64,000 nucleotides of DNA from Dipteris shenzhenensis (lineage: Eukaryota > Polypodiophyta > Polypodiopsida > Gleicheniales): assembly GCA_047967505.1 (NCBI GenBank), contig CM106539.1, one strand, 5' to 3'. The notes beneath the pieces are model-generated. The model was not told where the DNA came from, ran no database searches, and saw only the letters and a program-made list of their open reading frames with translations. Both the position numbers and the translations under genes were made by a program. Positions 1-11,000 of this stretch are shown in pieces (the stretch's first letter is position 1; every line of letters begins with the position of its first letter).

Positions 1-567
1 CATGATGTGGTCATCTGAAATATTAGGGTCCTGGACAATGACCCTAACCCTCGGTACCCCATCCATCCTAACCGCCTCAGCAGTCGAAGAGGGCTCGCTA
101 GGAAGAGGGGGGATCTTTGCTACCACACCAAACCTCTCGCCAATAATTGAAAGAAGCCGGTGATAAACTGAGGGGAGACTAGGGAACCTGATGAAAACAG
201 AAACTCCATGCTTGTCCTCTTCAACTGGGTCGAAGTTGAAAGGGAAAATCCTCCTGTAGCCTAGAATTAGAAACCCACCCTGTAGCAGGTCTCTCGTGAC
301 ATCCGAGGAATCTAGGCACACCTGAAAGAAACCTCGTCCCAACAAACGAACATCCTTAAGGTGGGGGGCGAGCTCCTGGGGAAGCGCCGCAAGCATCCAA
401 TCTCTAGCTCGTGACCTGGAGGGGTGGGAGCCATGGATGCATGCGAAGAGAGTCGTGGAACACTCATGCTCCAAATCCTTTTGCAACTGCTGCAGCTCGT
501 CTTTTGAGAAAGTGACGGTTCTCGCGGCCCGTGTGTGCGGTAACAGATTGACTGAATGGGAACCCAT
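1..567 (-). CDS. DUF4283-type protein, partial (runs off left edge)
   Basis: An open frame of 189 codons starts at an ATG at 567-565 and stays open to base 1, so the C-terminus is missing. Visible landmarks are KDELQQLQKDLEHE (about residues 22-35), SRARDWMLAALP (about 51-63) and GRGFFQVCLDSSDV (about 77-90). After these comes an LGYRRIFPFNFDP segment and then a run resembling IRFPSLPSVYHRLL. This W-x-L, G-x-G-x-F and F-x-P-x-F pattern is that of plant DUF4283 domains, which occur in LINE ORF1 proteins and in a few host nucleic-acid-binding proteins. A zinc knuckle would lie beyond the edge and cannot be checked. No internal stop is present, unlike the other TE coding regions here, so the copy is either young or a domesticated gene. 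The upstream side (567-1205) is extremely C-rich on the coding strand. Confidence 0.7.
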   Translation of the reverse strand, partial: MGSHSVNLLPHTRAARTVTFSKDELQQLQKDLEHECSTTLFACIHGSHPSRSRARDWMLAALPQELAPHLKDVRLLGRGFFQVCLDSSDVTRDLLQGGFLILGYRRIFPFNFDPVEEDKHGVSVFIRFPSLPSVYHRLLSIIGERFGVVAKIPPLPSEPSSTAEAVRMDGVPRVRVIVQDPNISDDHIM

Positions 568-679
568 TCGTCAATCGAGATGGGATAGGCCGATTCAAAC
601 ACAAAAAAGAACTCCGTCCGCTTTCCTGAAGCCTAGGAGACCCCTAAAAGAGAATAGGGGTACTCCAGATGAAGGGAGA

Positions 680-1205
680 GGGTGAAAGGAAGGTGGGAGA
701 GAGGGGAGTGAGCAAGGAGAGGAGTCAGCAAAGAGAAAGGGGGGGCAGCAAGAGGAGAGGAGGAAGGGAGAGGAGGGGAGGATAGAGGAGCGGAGGAGAA
801 GGGGGGGGGGAGCAAAGAAAGAGCACGGGGGTGCTGGCAGCAGCGCGGGGGGGGCGTGCAGGCAGGCAGCAGCACGGGGGGGGGGGGGGGGCTGCAGCAG
901 CGCGGGAGGTAGAGAAGGGGAGAGAGGGAGGGGAGGCGGGGGGAGCAGCAGGTAGGGGGGAGGGGAGGGAGGAGGCAGCGCGCAGGGGAGGAGCTCGCAG
1001 CAGTGTGGGGGGGTTGCAGCAGCGCGAGAGATAGAGAAGGGGAGAGAGGGAGGGCAGTCGAGGGGGGAGGCGGGGGAGCAGCAGGTAGGGGGGAGGGGAG
1101 GGAGGAGGCAGCAAGGCGGGGAGGGAGGGGGCAGCAAGGAGGGGAACAGCAGGAAGGAGGGCAGCAGGAGGAGCGGGGAGCAGCAGCAGGAGGAGCCGGA
1201 GCTGA
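680..1205. repeat. Purine-rich GGGAGG/GCAGCA tract with internal duplication
   Basis: The + strand is almost pure G and A, with interspersed GCAGCAG. It includes a run of about 16 G near 875-890. A segment at about 893-985 recurs at about 1016-1110, sharing GTAGAGAAGGGGAGAGAGGG and GCAGCAGGTAGGGGGGAGGG, so the tract grew by duplication. Long open frames on both strands here are compositional artefacts. G-runs of three to eight make G-quadruplex formation plausible. Confidence 0.8.
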
Positions 1206-1242
1206 CCTCCTACCTCGATGTCATTTATGAAATTAGCTGATC

Positions 1243-1745
1243 ATGAAAAATAGGTTGTATCATTTATTTTGCTCCTTTTGCTTCTTCCCCTCTTCCATTG
1301 CTTTTTGCTTCATTCATGGTTTTATCCACCTCCCCCCCTTCCTCCCGCTCCCTTTCTTCTCTCGCTATCCATTTACTATCCGTTTTGTTTGTCATCTTTT
1401 GTCTCTATTTGCCTCCATCTATTGCTCCTCCCCTTCCTTCCCGATGTCCTTGTTGCTACCTTATTGAAATTTATGGCCTTGTCCCGTTTCGCTTTCCGTC
1501 ATTTCCTCCCCTTCTCTCTCTTGCCCCTTTTTTCTTTCTTTGCCCTTGCCTTGCCCTACTAAACCTTGACCTCGGTGTCCCTCATCGTTATTCTCTTTGC
1601 CTTTTCTTGTCCCTCCCTTAACTTGATACTTCCCTTAGTGTTGTTTCTCTTTTATAGTTATCTGTTTTCTTTCATCTTAGTTTTGTTGTCGATTGCTCTT
1701 ACTTTCTTCTTTGTATCATGTTCATCTTCTTTGCTTTTTTCATCA
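1243..1745. other. Pyrimidine-rich tract
   Basis: The + strand switches abruptly from purine-rich to C/T-rich (TTCCTCCC, CTTTCTTCTC, TTGCCCTTGCC). All three + frames are open for about 75-107 codons because the composition lacks stop codons. No protein family is recognisable and no gene is called. Confidence 0.6.
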
Positions 1746-4689
1746 ATCAAATTAAGAGAGTTTTTAAGCATCAATTGGAGGTTCATGCTTTGTATTTTGT
1801 CAAAGATTACAAACCAACGTTAGCATATATGCAATTCCACTAATTAATGGCAATTAATGACATCTTGAGGATTGATTATGAGATGATATGTGCACATGAA
1901 AAAGGTTATCATTTTAGGAGATAATTATAGAATAAAATATTCATGGATACACTAATATTGATTGGGTACCTTTATAAATGGGTTTCCTTTTTTAATGAGG
2001 CTCATCTAACCCACACACAGCTCAGTTGGTTTGTTCTTTTTATGGATCTTGTCAATACCATTATGTGAATGGGTGTCACCATCAGGTGGATCACATATGT
2101 ACAACTATGGGAAAAAAACACAAAGACATGGTAGAAATATCCATGCCTTCGCCATGTTCCTCAATGAGAAAAAACACAAGATGAAAAGAGAGGGATCTTT
2201 ACATATTGCAATCATCTATGTTAAATTGCATTTTGCATACATGTTACATGAAGTTTTTTACGATACACTATATTACACTTCTTGGTTGGCTAGAAGGATA
2301 GATCAACGAACCATATGCCTTCATATGATAGATTGGGGCCAACTAAGTACATGTAGTGTTTAGCAATTTATAGCCAGTTCAAGTTGATCGGGCATGTTAA
2401 CAAGATTAATAGTCGCTCAACTAAGTAGATGGTAGCCATATCAACCATCGGTTGTTGCTAATGTTGTCATTTGCTACACCAAATGAACAACTAGTAACAT
2501 AACTAAAATAGAACCAAGATTGAACCAAAGAGGCACATACCAGAGAGCTTGTATAACACCAATACTTCGGAATCCTTGTAGGCATAGAACACATGTCAAT
2601 ATAATAGAACTTTACAACATTTTATAATCCGACATGCATGGATGTCTCGATGTAGAGAAAAGAAGCTCTTGATGTTTGCTGGGCCATTCATAGGGTGGAG
2701 TGAGGAAGCAAGGTGCATAGCTAAACATGGATTTCTAGTTTTGATGGAAGTGTGAAAAATTGAGTAATGAAGTAACATGCTGGAAAATCCTACTCCATGT
2801 TTCAAGGGAAGAATAAGCCACAACTAAGGTTAGGGTGTGTAGTTATAAAGGTCTACAGGGATGATGTGATACATGCATGGTCACCAAGCAACATGAATAC
2901 TAGTAGCCCAATAGCCTTGAAAAAGTGGCAAGTGCAAAAGCGGGTATATCCAAAATTAAGAAAGCTACAAAGGTTTGGGTTTTATTCTCGGTGTTTCTCA
3001 AAGTTCAGGCAACATTGCTGGAGCATTGCTACAAATGACACAATACCAAGTGGGGATCCAAAAACAAACCTCTTTCGTATAGTAAATCCTACATCTAGTC
3101 ATCACAAGATAAGCCCAAGGACAAGGATATTGAAGATATAGCACAGGGACAAGCATGTTGAAGGTACCTACAAACCATATTGATCACTCTATACACATGG
3201 CAACTACTATGACCCTGAGAATGGTGTGACGAGTTCATGAAGATGAAGAGTTAATTGCTAAATCTTTTAATGTGATCCTATGGGCAAGATATATTAGTGC
3301 ATATGATACAGTGAATGAACCATCATGCCCTTGTAGTAACTTCAATGAACAAAGGTCATAAGGCACATTTGTTGCGTGCAAGCATATCTATCTCATTTAT
3401 TTGCATGTTTTAGGGCAAAATATGGATTAATGGCAATTCTCCAACCCCAACTCGCCATTGTGGAGAGCCTCTATTTGTTGACTTCTTGTAGAGTATACAT
3501 TAACCCAACAAAACAATGTAGATTCAAAAGAGAGTATGGGGCCCACCCATAGCACATTCATTCTTATATGATTTTTTGGTTTTCATATAGATTCTCATTG
3601 TTTCAAGAATTTATACAACACAAAGTCAAACACATTCCATTATAAACTTTTAGGTTTTATCATAGTCCATGCGATTTGTACTTTTGGTGTATGGTACATG
3701 TACCTAGACAATTTGGAAGTTTTGCATTAGCTACACTATTTTATATGAAGACTTATCTTTTTATTTCCTAGATATTCTAAAATTGTGCATTGAAATGCTA
3801 ACGAAGTAAATGACATGTACTAAGAAATTTGTATTGCATAGAAATAGGAAATTTGGTTATTTTAGAACATTTTTTAAAATATTTATATTGGATTAACTAT
3901 TGAAGATAGTGGAAAAAATTGGAAGCTCATCATAAAAAAGCTTGCCAGATAGAATCTCCCTAGCAAGCTAGTTGTAACTAGCAATGTTTGAATAAGTTAA
4001 TTGTAACTAGAATTATTGTTTCAACATACTAGTTGTATTTTCTATTAGGATGATCACTTTTAGGTGCTTGAGAATAATTAAAGGTTGTTTTCATTCATAT
4101 CATTGGAGAATTTATAACTCACGACTTTATGCTAGTTTCACAATATAGTCAAAATGTAACATAAAATGATCACGCTACCAAAACTATAGTTGTGTTGCTA
4201 TAAATAATGATGGATAGTTTATCTTTCTAATGATCATCTTTTGGTGTTTTTGTCTAATTCTTTCTCTTACTCTTTTTTAATCCTTATTCCATGGGAAGGA
4301 CCCCACATTATTCTCTTGAATATGAGAAGCTACCCAAGATCAAGATTGTCTAGTGCTTGTCAATGCAAATACATATTGTGGATTTGTATGCTGTATGTAC
4401 ATTCCTATCGGGGATTATACTTGGATGTTTGTGGATCTTACGAAGCACTTATGCTAGGAAATTTTACATTATCTTGAGGAAATGGGTGGGGGGAGAATAG
4501 AAGTGCAATGTGCACCAAAAATCAGGTAGTTGGAGTGAGTCCAGTACCTTATTGACAAGTTACATATAATGGCTACATGAGGATTCATTATTCATACTTG
4601 GCCTCAAGAGCACAACATGATGATTCACTATGCATACATAGTCTCACAAGTATAGCATGAGGAACCTATGTGTTTTGTAGAAGAAGAAA
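1746..4689. other. AT-rich intergenic DNA, no gene recognised
   Basis: No conserved coding signal was seen. Two + frames of about 110 codons (2031-2363 and 2797-3141) match no family I recognise, and sense codons do not continue beyond them. A small palindrome CTAGTTGTAACTAG lies at about 3968-3981. The sequence probably consists of decayed repeats. Confidence 0.5.
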
Positions 4690-5150
4690 TTCTAGGATGG
4701 AATGTGTCAATGGATGAAGAACTAGATGTTTTGGTGAAGAATGGAACATGAGTATTGGTTAAGTTACCACTGTCGAGAAAGAGCCTTTGGCTATAAGTGG
4801 GTCTACAAAATAAAATGCAAGTCTGATGATATAGTGGAAAGGTATAAGGCTAGGTTGGTTGCAAAATGCTATACACAAACGTATGGTATATGAGACCTTT
4901 AGTCCCATTGTCAAGATGGATACCATCAGGACAACACTTGCACTAGTGGCCATGTATTGATGGGAAATTATGGCAAATGAATGCCAGATCTTGATGGGAA
5001 TAAGAGGAAGAGGTATACATGCATCATCCAAAAGGATATGTACTCCTAAAATACCCATCGTATGTATGTAAGTTAAAGAAAGCACTAAAATAATTGAAAC
5101 AACCATCGAGAGCATGGTTCACAAGAATCAGTAAGGCATTGTTATTTAGA
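4690..5150 (+). pseudogene. Ty1/copia reverse transcriptase relic
   Basis: Conceptual translation across frames gives MDEELDVLVKNGT, then YKWVYKIKCKSD, YKARLVAK, TFSPIVKMDTIRTTLALVA, EEVYMHHPKGY, VCKLKKALK and RAWFTRISKALL. In this order they are the conserved N-terminal and finger/palm blocks of copia-type RVT_2. Frameshifts and stops separate the blocks: a stop follows TQTYGI, and a stop replaces tyrosine in the usual KKALYGLKQ block. The segment containing the YVDD active site is absent, because the homology ends at about 5150 where a minus-strand LINE fragment begins. It is a dead fragment of a copia polyprotein. Confidence 0.85.
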
Positions 5151-5164
5151 GCCATATATAGGTG

Positions 5165-5471
5165 AAAGGTATCATTTGTCCAAGCATCTCTATTGCTAAA
5201 ATGAAAGAGGAAGTCATTCGAACTTGCTCTCTCTAGTGTGTGAATGTACATTCTCTCCCCCCTTTTTATCTAAAGGCAACTCCAACATGTTGAGATCACC
5301 TCTAATAATCCATGAATTTGTAATGGGGAACCTAAGAGAAAAGTTCCTTCCATAAAAGACATGATTCCTTCTATTGTTTGAGGCATAAAGCTTGAAAGCC
5401 AACCTTACATCCCTAATCAAAAAAATGATACATTGTACTCTAAAGGATATAATGACATCATGTCTGACCAC
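5165..5471 (-). pseudogene. LINE endonuclease (EEP) fragment
   Basis: On the minus strand the reading YASNNRRNHVFYG, then SWIIRGDLNMLELPLDKKGG, matches the endonuclease/exonuclease/phosphatase domain of plant LINEs. In those, the VYASN and GGDFNMVE(…D) blocks carry catalytic residues. Here GGDFN has become RGDLN. A further piece, HFSNRDAWTNDTFHLY, lies 3' of it in a shifted frame. It is a short isolated relic abutting the copia RT relic on the opposite strand. No RT domain of this element is visible beside it. Confidence 0.7.
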
Positions 5472-6439
5472 AAGGGGAAGAAAGGAATCGAAAAGTCAAA
5501 TGCATGTTCTCCCTTGGAGCCCAAATTAGGAGAAAAAAAGTATGATGTGAAAGTATTTTACCTAACTTTGAGCAATCTCCAGCATCCAATTTGTGTTTCC
5601 AAATATAAAAAATGTTAACGGATCCCCCAGTAACATTGATTTAGGTCAGCTGCCTATATTGGTGATGACACATACCACACCAAGGCCTTGTATATTCTAG
5701 CTAGTAATCCTCATCGATGGGAGGTAATAGTATGTAACAACTTACTTGCCATAGTGGAAAAGATAACCTCCTCTTGAGTAGAATATCTCGTGAAATAATG
5801 TAGAGGAGGAAAATCCATAGGGAAAAGAGCCCCAATGACTATGGAAGATGATGCCCTATTGATAGAAATACTAATAACTACATCACCATAAGTAAAGGGT
5901 AAAAACTCCATCCCTCCAAGATAAAGTAGCAAAGAGAAAGAGTTCCTTTGAGCTAAGACTAGCACTAGAGTGCCTAAATCTCCATTTGGTTAGATGAAGA
6001 AGAGACAAGAACCACACCCTTCCCTTAATCAATGGAGGGAGATTGAAGAGGTAAAATGGAAGGAGGTTATTGGAAAAAAGATCACAGTTTAAAGGAGCTA
6101 CATCAAAGGCCTCGTCTAAAGTTGGGCCTAGGGCATTGTTGGCCACGATAGGATGAGGCTCAAGGGGATTACTAGCGATGACCAGAACTGGGAGATCAGG
6201 CTCAAGGGAATCACTATAGCTATGACTAGAACTGGGATATCAATAGCCCCCATAGATGAGAGTCCAAGTCAAGAGAAGTGCTCTCCAGATCAATAGGTGG
6301 AGGAGGAGCATCAACTCTAACTACCACCCATTGACGGGTGATCGATGCTGGGTGAGAGTTGATGCTATAGGTGGAGGTAGCATAGTTGGGGTCAAGTGTG
6401 TAGGAGGTACCATAGGAACTCTCTATCAAGGATGAGGAC
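5472..6439. other. No gene recognised; small tandem duplication
   Basis: Minus-strand frames of 84-87 codons occur but match no family I know. At about 6150-6240 a unit of about 46 bp beginning AGGCTCAAGG and containing ACTAGAACTGGGA-like sequence is repeated twice. The stretch may be an upstream remnant of the minus-strand LINE at 5.2-5.5 kb, but this is not demonstrated. Confidence 0.4.
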
Positions 6440-8790
6440 AGGACACACCAGAAGATTTCTTGGGACTTTTCTTCTTCTTCTTCTTTGGAAAATATCTAGC
6501 AAAATGTCAAAAGGTCTAACAAATCCGACATTGATCTTATCCACTTCCTATCTCAACTCTTTGCCGAAAGATAGCCTTTGCCACAAAATGGGGAATTTTT
6601 CCATAGAGGCATGCCATTTGCATTATGTAATGCCCGAGTCACTTTTCAAATGGTCACGTACATCATCTTCAAGGAATTAGATTTCTGTAAGTCTTCCTCA
6701 ATGATTTGTGCATACATTTAGGAAAGAAAGATCACTTGAAATATCTTGAAGATGTACTTAAAAAATGTAGAGAGCATGGTATCTCCTTAAACCTCTCAAA
6801 TGCCAATTCTTGGTCACACATGGAGTAGCCTTGGCACACACCCTATATAGCTATTGGTGAATTTCATCTAGATAAAAGAATGTGAGCAGGCATTTGAAAG
6901 CCTCAAGTAAAGATTGATCATAGGTCTCATACTAATGGCTCCAAATGGGAAATTGAATTCCATGTGCATACTGATGGTTCCAAATATGCAGTAAGGAGTG
7001 TATTATGTCAACTTAGCAAATACAACATTTACTACCCAATATACATTGCAAGCAAGTAGTTGAATGATGCAGAGTTGAATTATACCACCACAAAAAGAGA
7101 TGCCCTAGAAATGGTCTACAATGTGAAGAAATTTTGACATTATCTAGTGGCCATTGAATTTGTATTTTACACTAATCATCAAGCCCTATTATATCTTGTA
7201 AATCAAGCATGTACCATAGGTCGGATAACTAGATGTCTTCTACTCCTACAAGAATTCAATTTCCAAATGGTGGTGCAGTAGGGACCTTAGCACTACATTG
7301 CAAATCACATTGCAAATCACATGTCACAATTGATGATGAGAAGAGCTAGAGGGAATAGAAGATGACCTACCAAAACCAACCCCTGAATAGAGACAGTGGA
7401 GGCTATGAAATTAATTAAAAGCTACCCCCTATCAGCTAATTTTAGGTCAATTGTATAAGATTGGCAAAGATTAGATTCTAAGAAGATGTGTTATGTCACA
7501 TGAAATCATCCAATCATAAGAGAAGTCCATGAAGGCATAGCAAGAGGACACTTTGCTGGGGAAGAAAGAGCAAGAAAAATACTCTTAGCAGGATACTAGT
7601 GGCCAATAATTTGGGTAGGTGCTTACAACTACATAAAAAGATGATGTATTCCAAAGAATAACTAAGCCCCAACACAAAGATGTCGACCCCCTGACAATAG
7701 TTGTTGCACAAAAACGTTTGAAAAATGGGGGATTGATACACATACATCCAGTTGCAAAGGGAACATAGGCATGCTACATCATTGTTGCTAGAGCCTACTT
7801 TAGCAAGTGGTTTAAAGGTAAAGAAGTAAGAAGCATTAAAGATAAAATGGGGCATTGATAACCATACATCCAATTGCAAAGGGAACATTGGCATGCTACG
7901 TCATTGTTGCCATAGACTACTTCACCAAGTGGTCAAGCAGTAAGAAAAGAAATCATGCCAATATTAAAGAGAAGTACATGAAGGCATAGCGACAAGACAC
8001 TTTGAAGGGGAAGCAATAGTAAGAAAAATCCTCTTGGCAGGATATTGGTGGTTAACACTTTGGACAGGTGCTTACAACTACATAAAAAGATGATGTATGC
8101 CAAAAAATAACTAAGCCCCAACACAAAGACATCAACCCCCTAACAATAGTTGTTGCACAAAAACCATCTGAAAAATGGGATACCGATACCCTTACATCTA
8201 GCTGCAAAGGGAACAAAGGCACACTACATCATTGTTGCCATAGACTACTTCACCAAGTGGGCTAAAGATAAAGCAATAAGAAAAGTTGATGTAAGAAGCA
8301 CATCAAAGTTCTTGTATGAAAATGTACTTACACGGTATGGATGCCCCATTGAAATTTTAAGATAGAGACAGACATTTTGTTAATGAGGTGATCAAGGAGC
8401 TTTTGTTTGGATTTATGATTATCCATAAAAAAAGTAGACCCTACTATAGCCAAGGCAATGGACAAGCCGAGTCCACCATCAACAGAGTACTATGTATTGT
8501 CCTCACCAAGAGAGTGGAACCAAAGAGAATTGAAGGGGTGAAAAAGATTAACGATGCTTTATGGGCATATCAAACCACACTCTAGGTCAGTGTAGCATTT
8601 ACACCTTTTCAATTGGTATACAACCTTGAAGCAGTGGTCCCATTGGAATTTGTAATGCCAAGCCTACGCATAGCAGTACAAAAACCCATGGGAGTCTGTA
8701 GATCATGAGTCCCTCAAAGAAAGACTCTATCAATTGCAGAAGATACAAAGTAGCCTACCATGCCATGATAGTAGAAAAATAAAGAAGGAA
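6440..8790 (+). pseudogene. Ty3/gypsy pol relic (RT, RNase H, H2C2, integrase)
   Basis: Across many frameshifts and stops the + strand encodes, in order, several gypsy blocks. First come RT pieces (KMGNFSIEACHLHYVMPES, then SGKKDHLKYLEDVLKKCREH-like and SLNLSKCQFLVTH-like segments). RNase H follows (HTDGSKYAVRSVLCQLSK, LNDAELNYTTTKRDALEMVY, FYTNHQALLYLVNQ), then an H2C2 integrase zinc finger (REVHEGIARGHFAGEERARKILLAGY) shortened here to REVHEGIARGHF…ILLAGY. The integrase core has IVAIDYFTKW with the first Asp, a degraded S-D-R-G block, and YYSQGNGQAES with the Glu. The final block FTPFQLVYNLEAVVPLEF precedes the end of the homology near 8790. Order and motifs are those of a Ty3/gypsy pol. 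It is dead, with an internal duplication at 7519-8270, and belongs to a different element from the gag that follows. Confidence 0.88.
7519..8270. repeat. Tandem duplication inside the gypsy integrase relic
   Basis: The segment beginning AGAGAAGTCCATGAAGGCAT at 7519 recurs at 7968, a period of about 449 bp. It covers the H2C2 finger and the start of the integrase core. Within the first unit, the ATACATCCAGTTGCAAAGG block at about 7742 recurs at about 7864 (period about 122). The core entry YIIVAIDYFTKW is therefore present three times in different states of decay. Confidence 0.85.
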
Positions 8791-8859
8791 AGGCATACAT
8801 TTGCTAGTCAAGCTGCTATCTCATCTATTATGCATAGCTCCGGGTTCCTAGAAAATCTT

Positions 8860-11000
8860 ACTTCCACATCTATCCCACTCGGGGGTACTTTTGCTTAGCC
8901 CATGCCTTTACCTACCGTGAAGGTTTCATCTCCCTTTCCATCTACACCTATGCTGCCTTTTCCACCACCGCCTTCCTTCCCTACTGCCTACTCATCCATG
9001 ACTTCAACTCCATCCCTCTCATTCCCAACTGCTCTCCATCCTCTTTAACCCCCACATCTTCTATGTTCTCACCCTTGCCCTCTACACCATCGAGACCCTT
9101 TGCATATGCAGTGCGTATACACTTCCTTTATGGCTACATTAGTAGTGACTTCCCCATTGTTGTCCTCCACAGGAGGTGTTGTCTCATCCTCTAGGGCACC
9201 CACACTTAGTATGGCGAGGGCCTCCAACTCTTGCACCTACTTCAACCTCTAGGGTGGGGATGGCGGGTTCTCGATCTTGTAGAAAGAGCTAGACTTCTCA
9301 AGTTACTCAACAAGGTCCATGCGAAGACTCAAAAGTTCAAAGGCCACCTCCATGAAGATGTGGAAGCTCATGTGAGGAAATTCCTCAGGGCACATAGAGC
9401 TAAAGGTGTGGAGAATGAGAATGCCTTCCTTCACATCTTCCCCTTGCCATTGGAGGATGCCGCTGATGTATGGTATAGTCAGTTTCCCCTTGACCATTTC
9501 TAGACTTGGACAGATGTAAGGGAGGAATTCTTCTGCACTTTCAAGTTGGAAAAGTTTGAACATAGGATTGGAGGATGCCGCTGATGTATGGCATAGTTAG
9601 TTCCCCTCTCACCTTTTCCAAACTTGGATAGACCTAAGGGAGGAATTCTTATGCACTTTCAAGTTGGAAAAGTTTGAACATATGATGGAGTTGTCCACTA
9701 ATATGGCAAAAGCATCTCGAACATGTACACAAGGATGAGGGTCCTGGCCGAAAAGATGTCTGTGCCACCAAACGATGCCATCATGAAGGGATGGTTTTGG
9801 AAGGCATTACCTTCCACCATTGCTATAAGCCTAGTCGACAAACTCCTTGACCATGCCTCACTGCAAGACATCCTAAGGGAAGTGGTGAATATGGAATGGT
9901 CCCAGTTAAGTTTTGCGTCAACACACACTTTGACCACCCAGCTTCCAAAAGAAGAGGGCTCACTGACATGGCAACAAATGAAGGAGTTAAAAGAAATCAA
10001 TGAAGTTCTGAAAGATAGAACAAGGGTGGATCACACTTTGAAGCTCATATAAGAAGTAGTCTTTGGTGCACCGAGTGCAAGGGTTCTGGCCATGGCTACT
10101 AGGAGTGTCCTTTGAAGTGTAAGGTACCCACTTTGACTCCTTCTACACATTTTGTGACATTTATGGACATGATGCCTCCGAGTGTATCTTAAGGGGTTGA
10201 GGAAGCTTCTACCAGAGTATCCGGTTGGGGAGCCCCCGGTGGTTACAGTCAATAGAGCTGCATTGACCACTTTGAGACTAGTACCCCCAGTTCCTCCATC
10301 TGTGAAGGCATCTGAACCGCCTATCCCTCCTATCATTCCACCCCCACTACTTCCTAATCCTTCTTTGCTCCAAGATCCTTCTCCCACTCACATTGGGGCT
10401 CCATACTTCTATCCTCATCCCTATTATGCACAGTATCAACCACCTATGTCAAGGGGTGGATATGGATCCCCTTATCAACACGATCGATGGGGTGAGTTCC
10501 GAGGTGCAAATGGAGGTGCAAGTAGAGGTACAAACTTTTGCAGACCCATCATGTGCTACAAATGTGGCGAGTACAACCACTACTAAGATGAATATACATA
10601 ACCACTTAGGGGACCCTCTTGTACACAATGCAACACAAATGACCACTACACCATATACTGTCCCAATGGTAGAGGGGAATAAACATCCCAAGTCAACATG
10701 GTTGACGTAGTAGTGGCAGAGAAGGGTGACAAACCCCATTTGATTGGTGTAGTGTTTGGAGTTGTGACAAGGTCACAAATGAAAGGTGATAGTAGTAAGG
10801 ATGAATCAACACCAATATTAGAGGCCTCATCACCAACCAGTACCAACCTAGTCACTAGAGGAGCATCCCCACCTCCTTCCTCCAAGGTGGACAGTGGACT
10901 CAGGAATGCATCACCCTTGTCCTCTTTTGCTAGAGTGATAAAAGAGACCCTGAAGGGCTTCACAGCCATGAAGTCCTCTTGCTAGCTCTGAAAGTACCTC
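8860..11000 (+). pseudogene. Ty3/gypsy gag relic with zinc knuckles
   Basis: A Retrotrans_gag-like block appears at 9300-9560: DVEAHVRKFLRAHRAKG, then FPLPLEDAADVWYSQFP and VREEFFCTFKLEKFE. The gag body continues at 9723-10052 (MYTRMRVLAEKMSVPPND and onward). At about 10070-10125 CTECKGSGHGY-stop-ECP has the spacing CX2CX4HX4C. At about 10550-10590 CYKCGEYNHY begins a second knuckle, and CTQCNTNDHYTIYC a third. A proline-rich linker (PSVKASEPPIPPIIPP) lies between them. VVTRSQ at about 10760 resembles the gag-protease linker, but no protease active site was found. Several stops and frameshifts and a 118-bp duplication show the copy is dead. It follows another gypsy pol in the same direction, so the two are not one element. 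Confidence 0.8.
9452..9686. repeat. 118-bp tandem duplication in gypsy gag
   Basis: GGAGGATGCCGCTGATGTAT occurs at 9452 and again at 9570. The two copies stay similar through GGGAGGAATTCTT and CACTTTCAAGTTGG. 118 is not a multiple of three, so the duplication itself shifts the gag frame. Confidence 0.9.

Noticed and set aside
595-1137. 180-codon minus-strand Pro/Ser/Leu-rich frame
   Set aside because: It results from purine-only DNA on the other strand. All frames are open and there is no domain.
4759-5115. 118-codon minus-strand frame with hydrophobic segments
   Set aside because: The + strand of the same bases encodes recognisable copia RT blocks, so this is a shadow.
6440-11000. One complete gypsy element
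   Set aside because: The order would be pol then gag in one direction, which is wrong for a single element. They are two adjacent relics.
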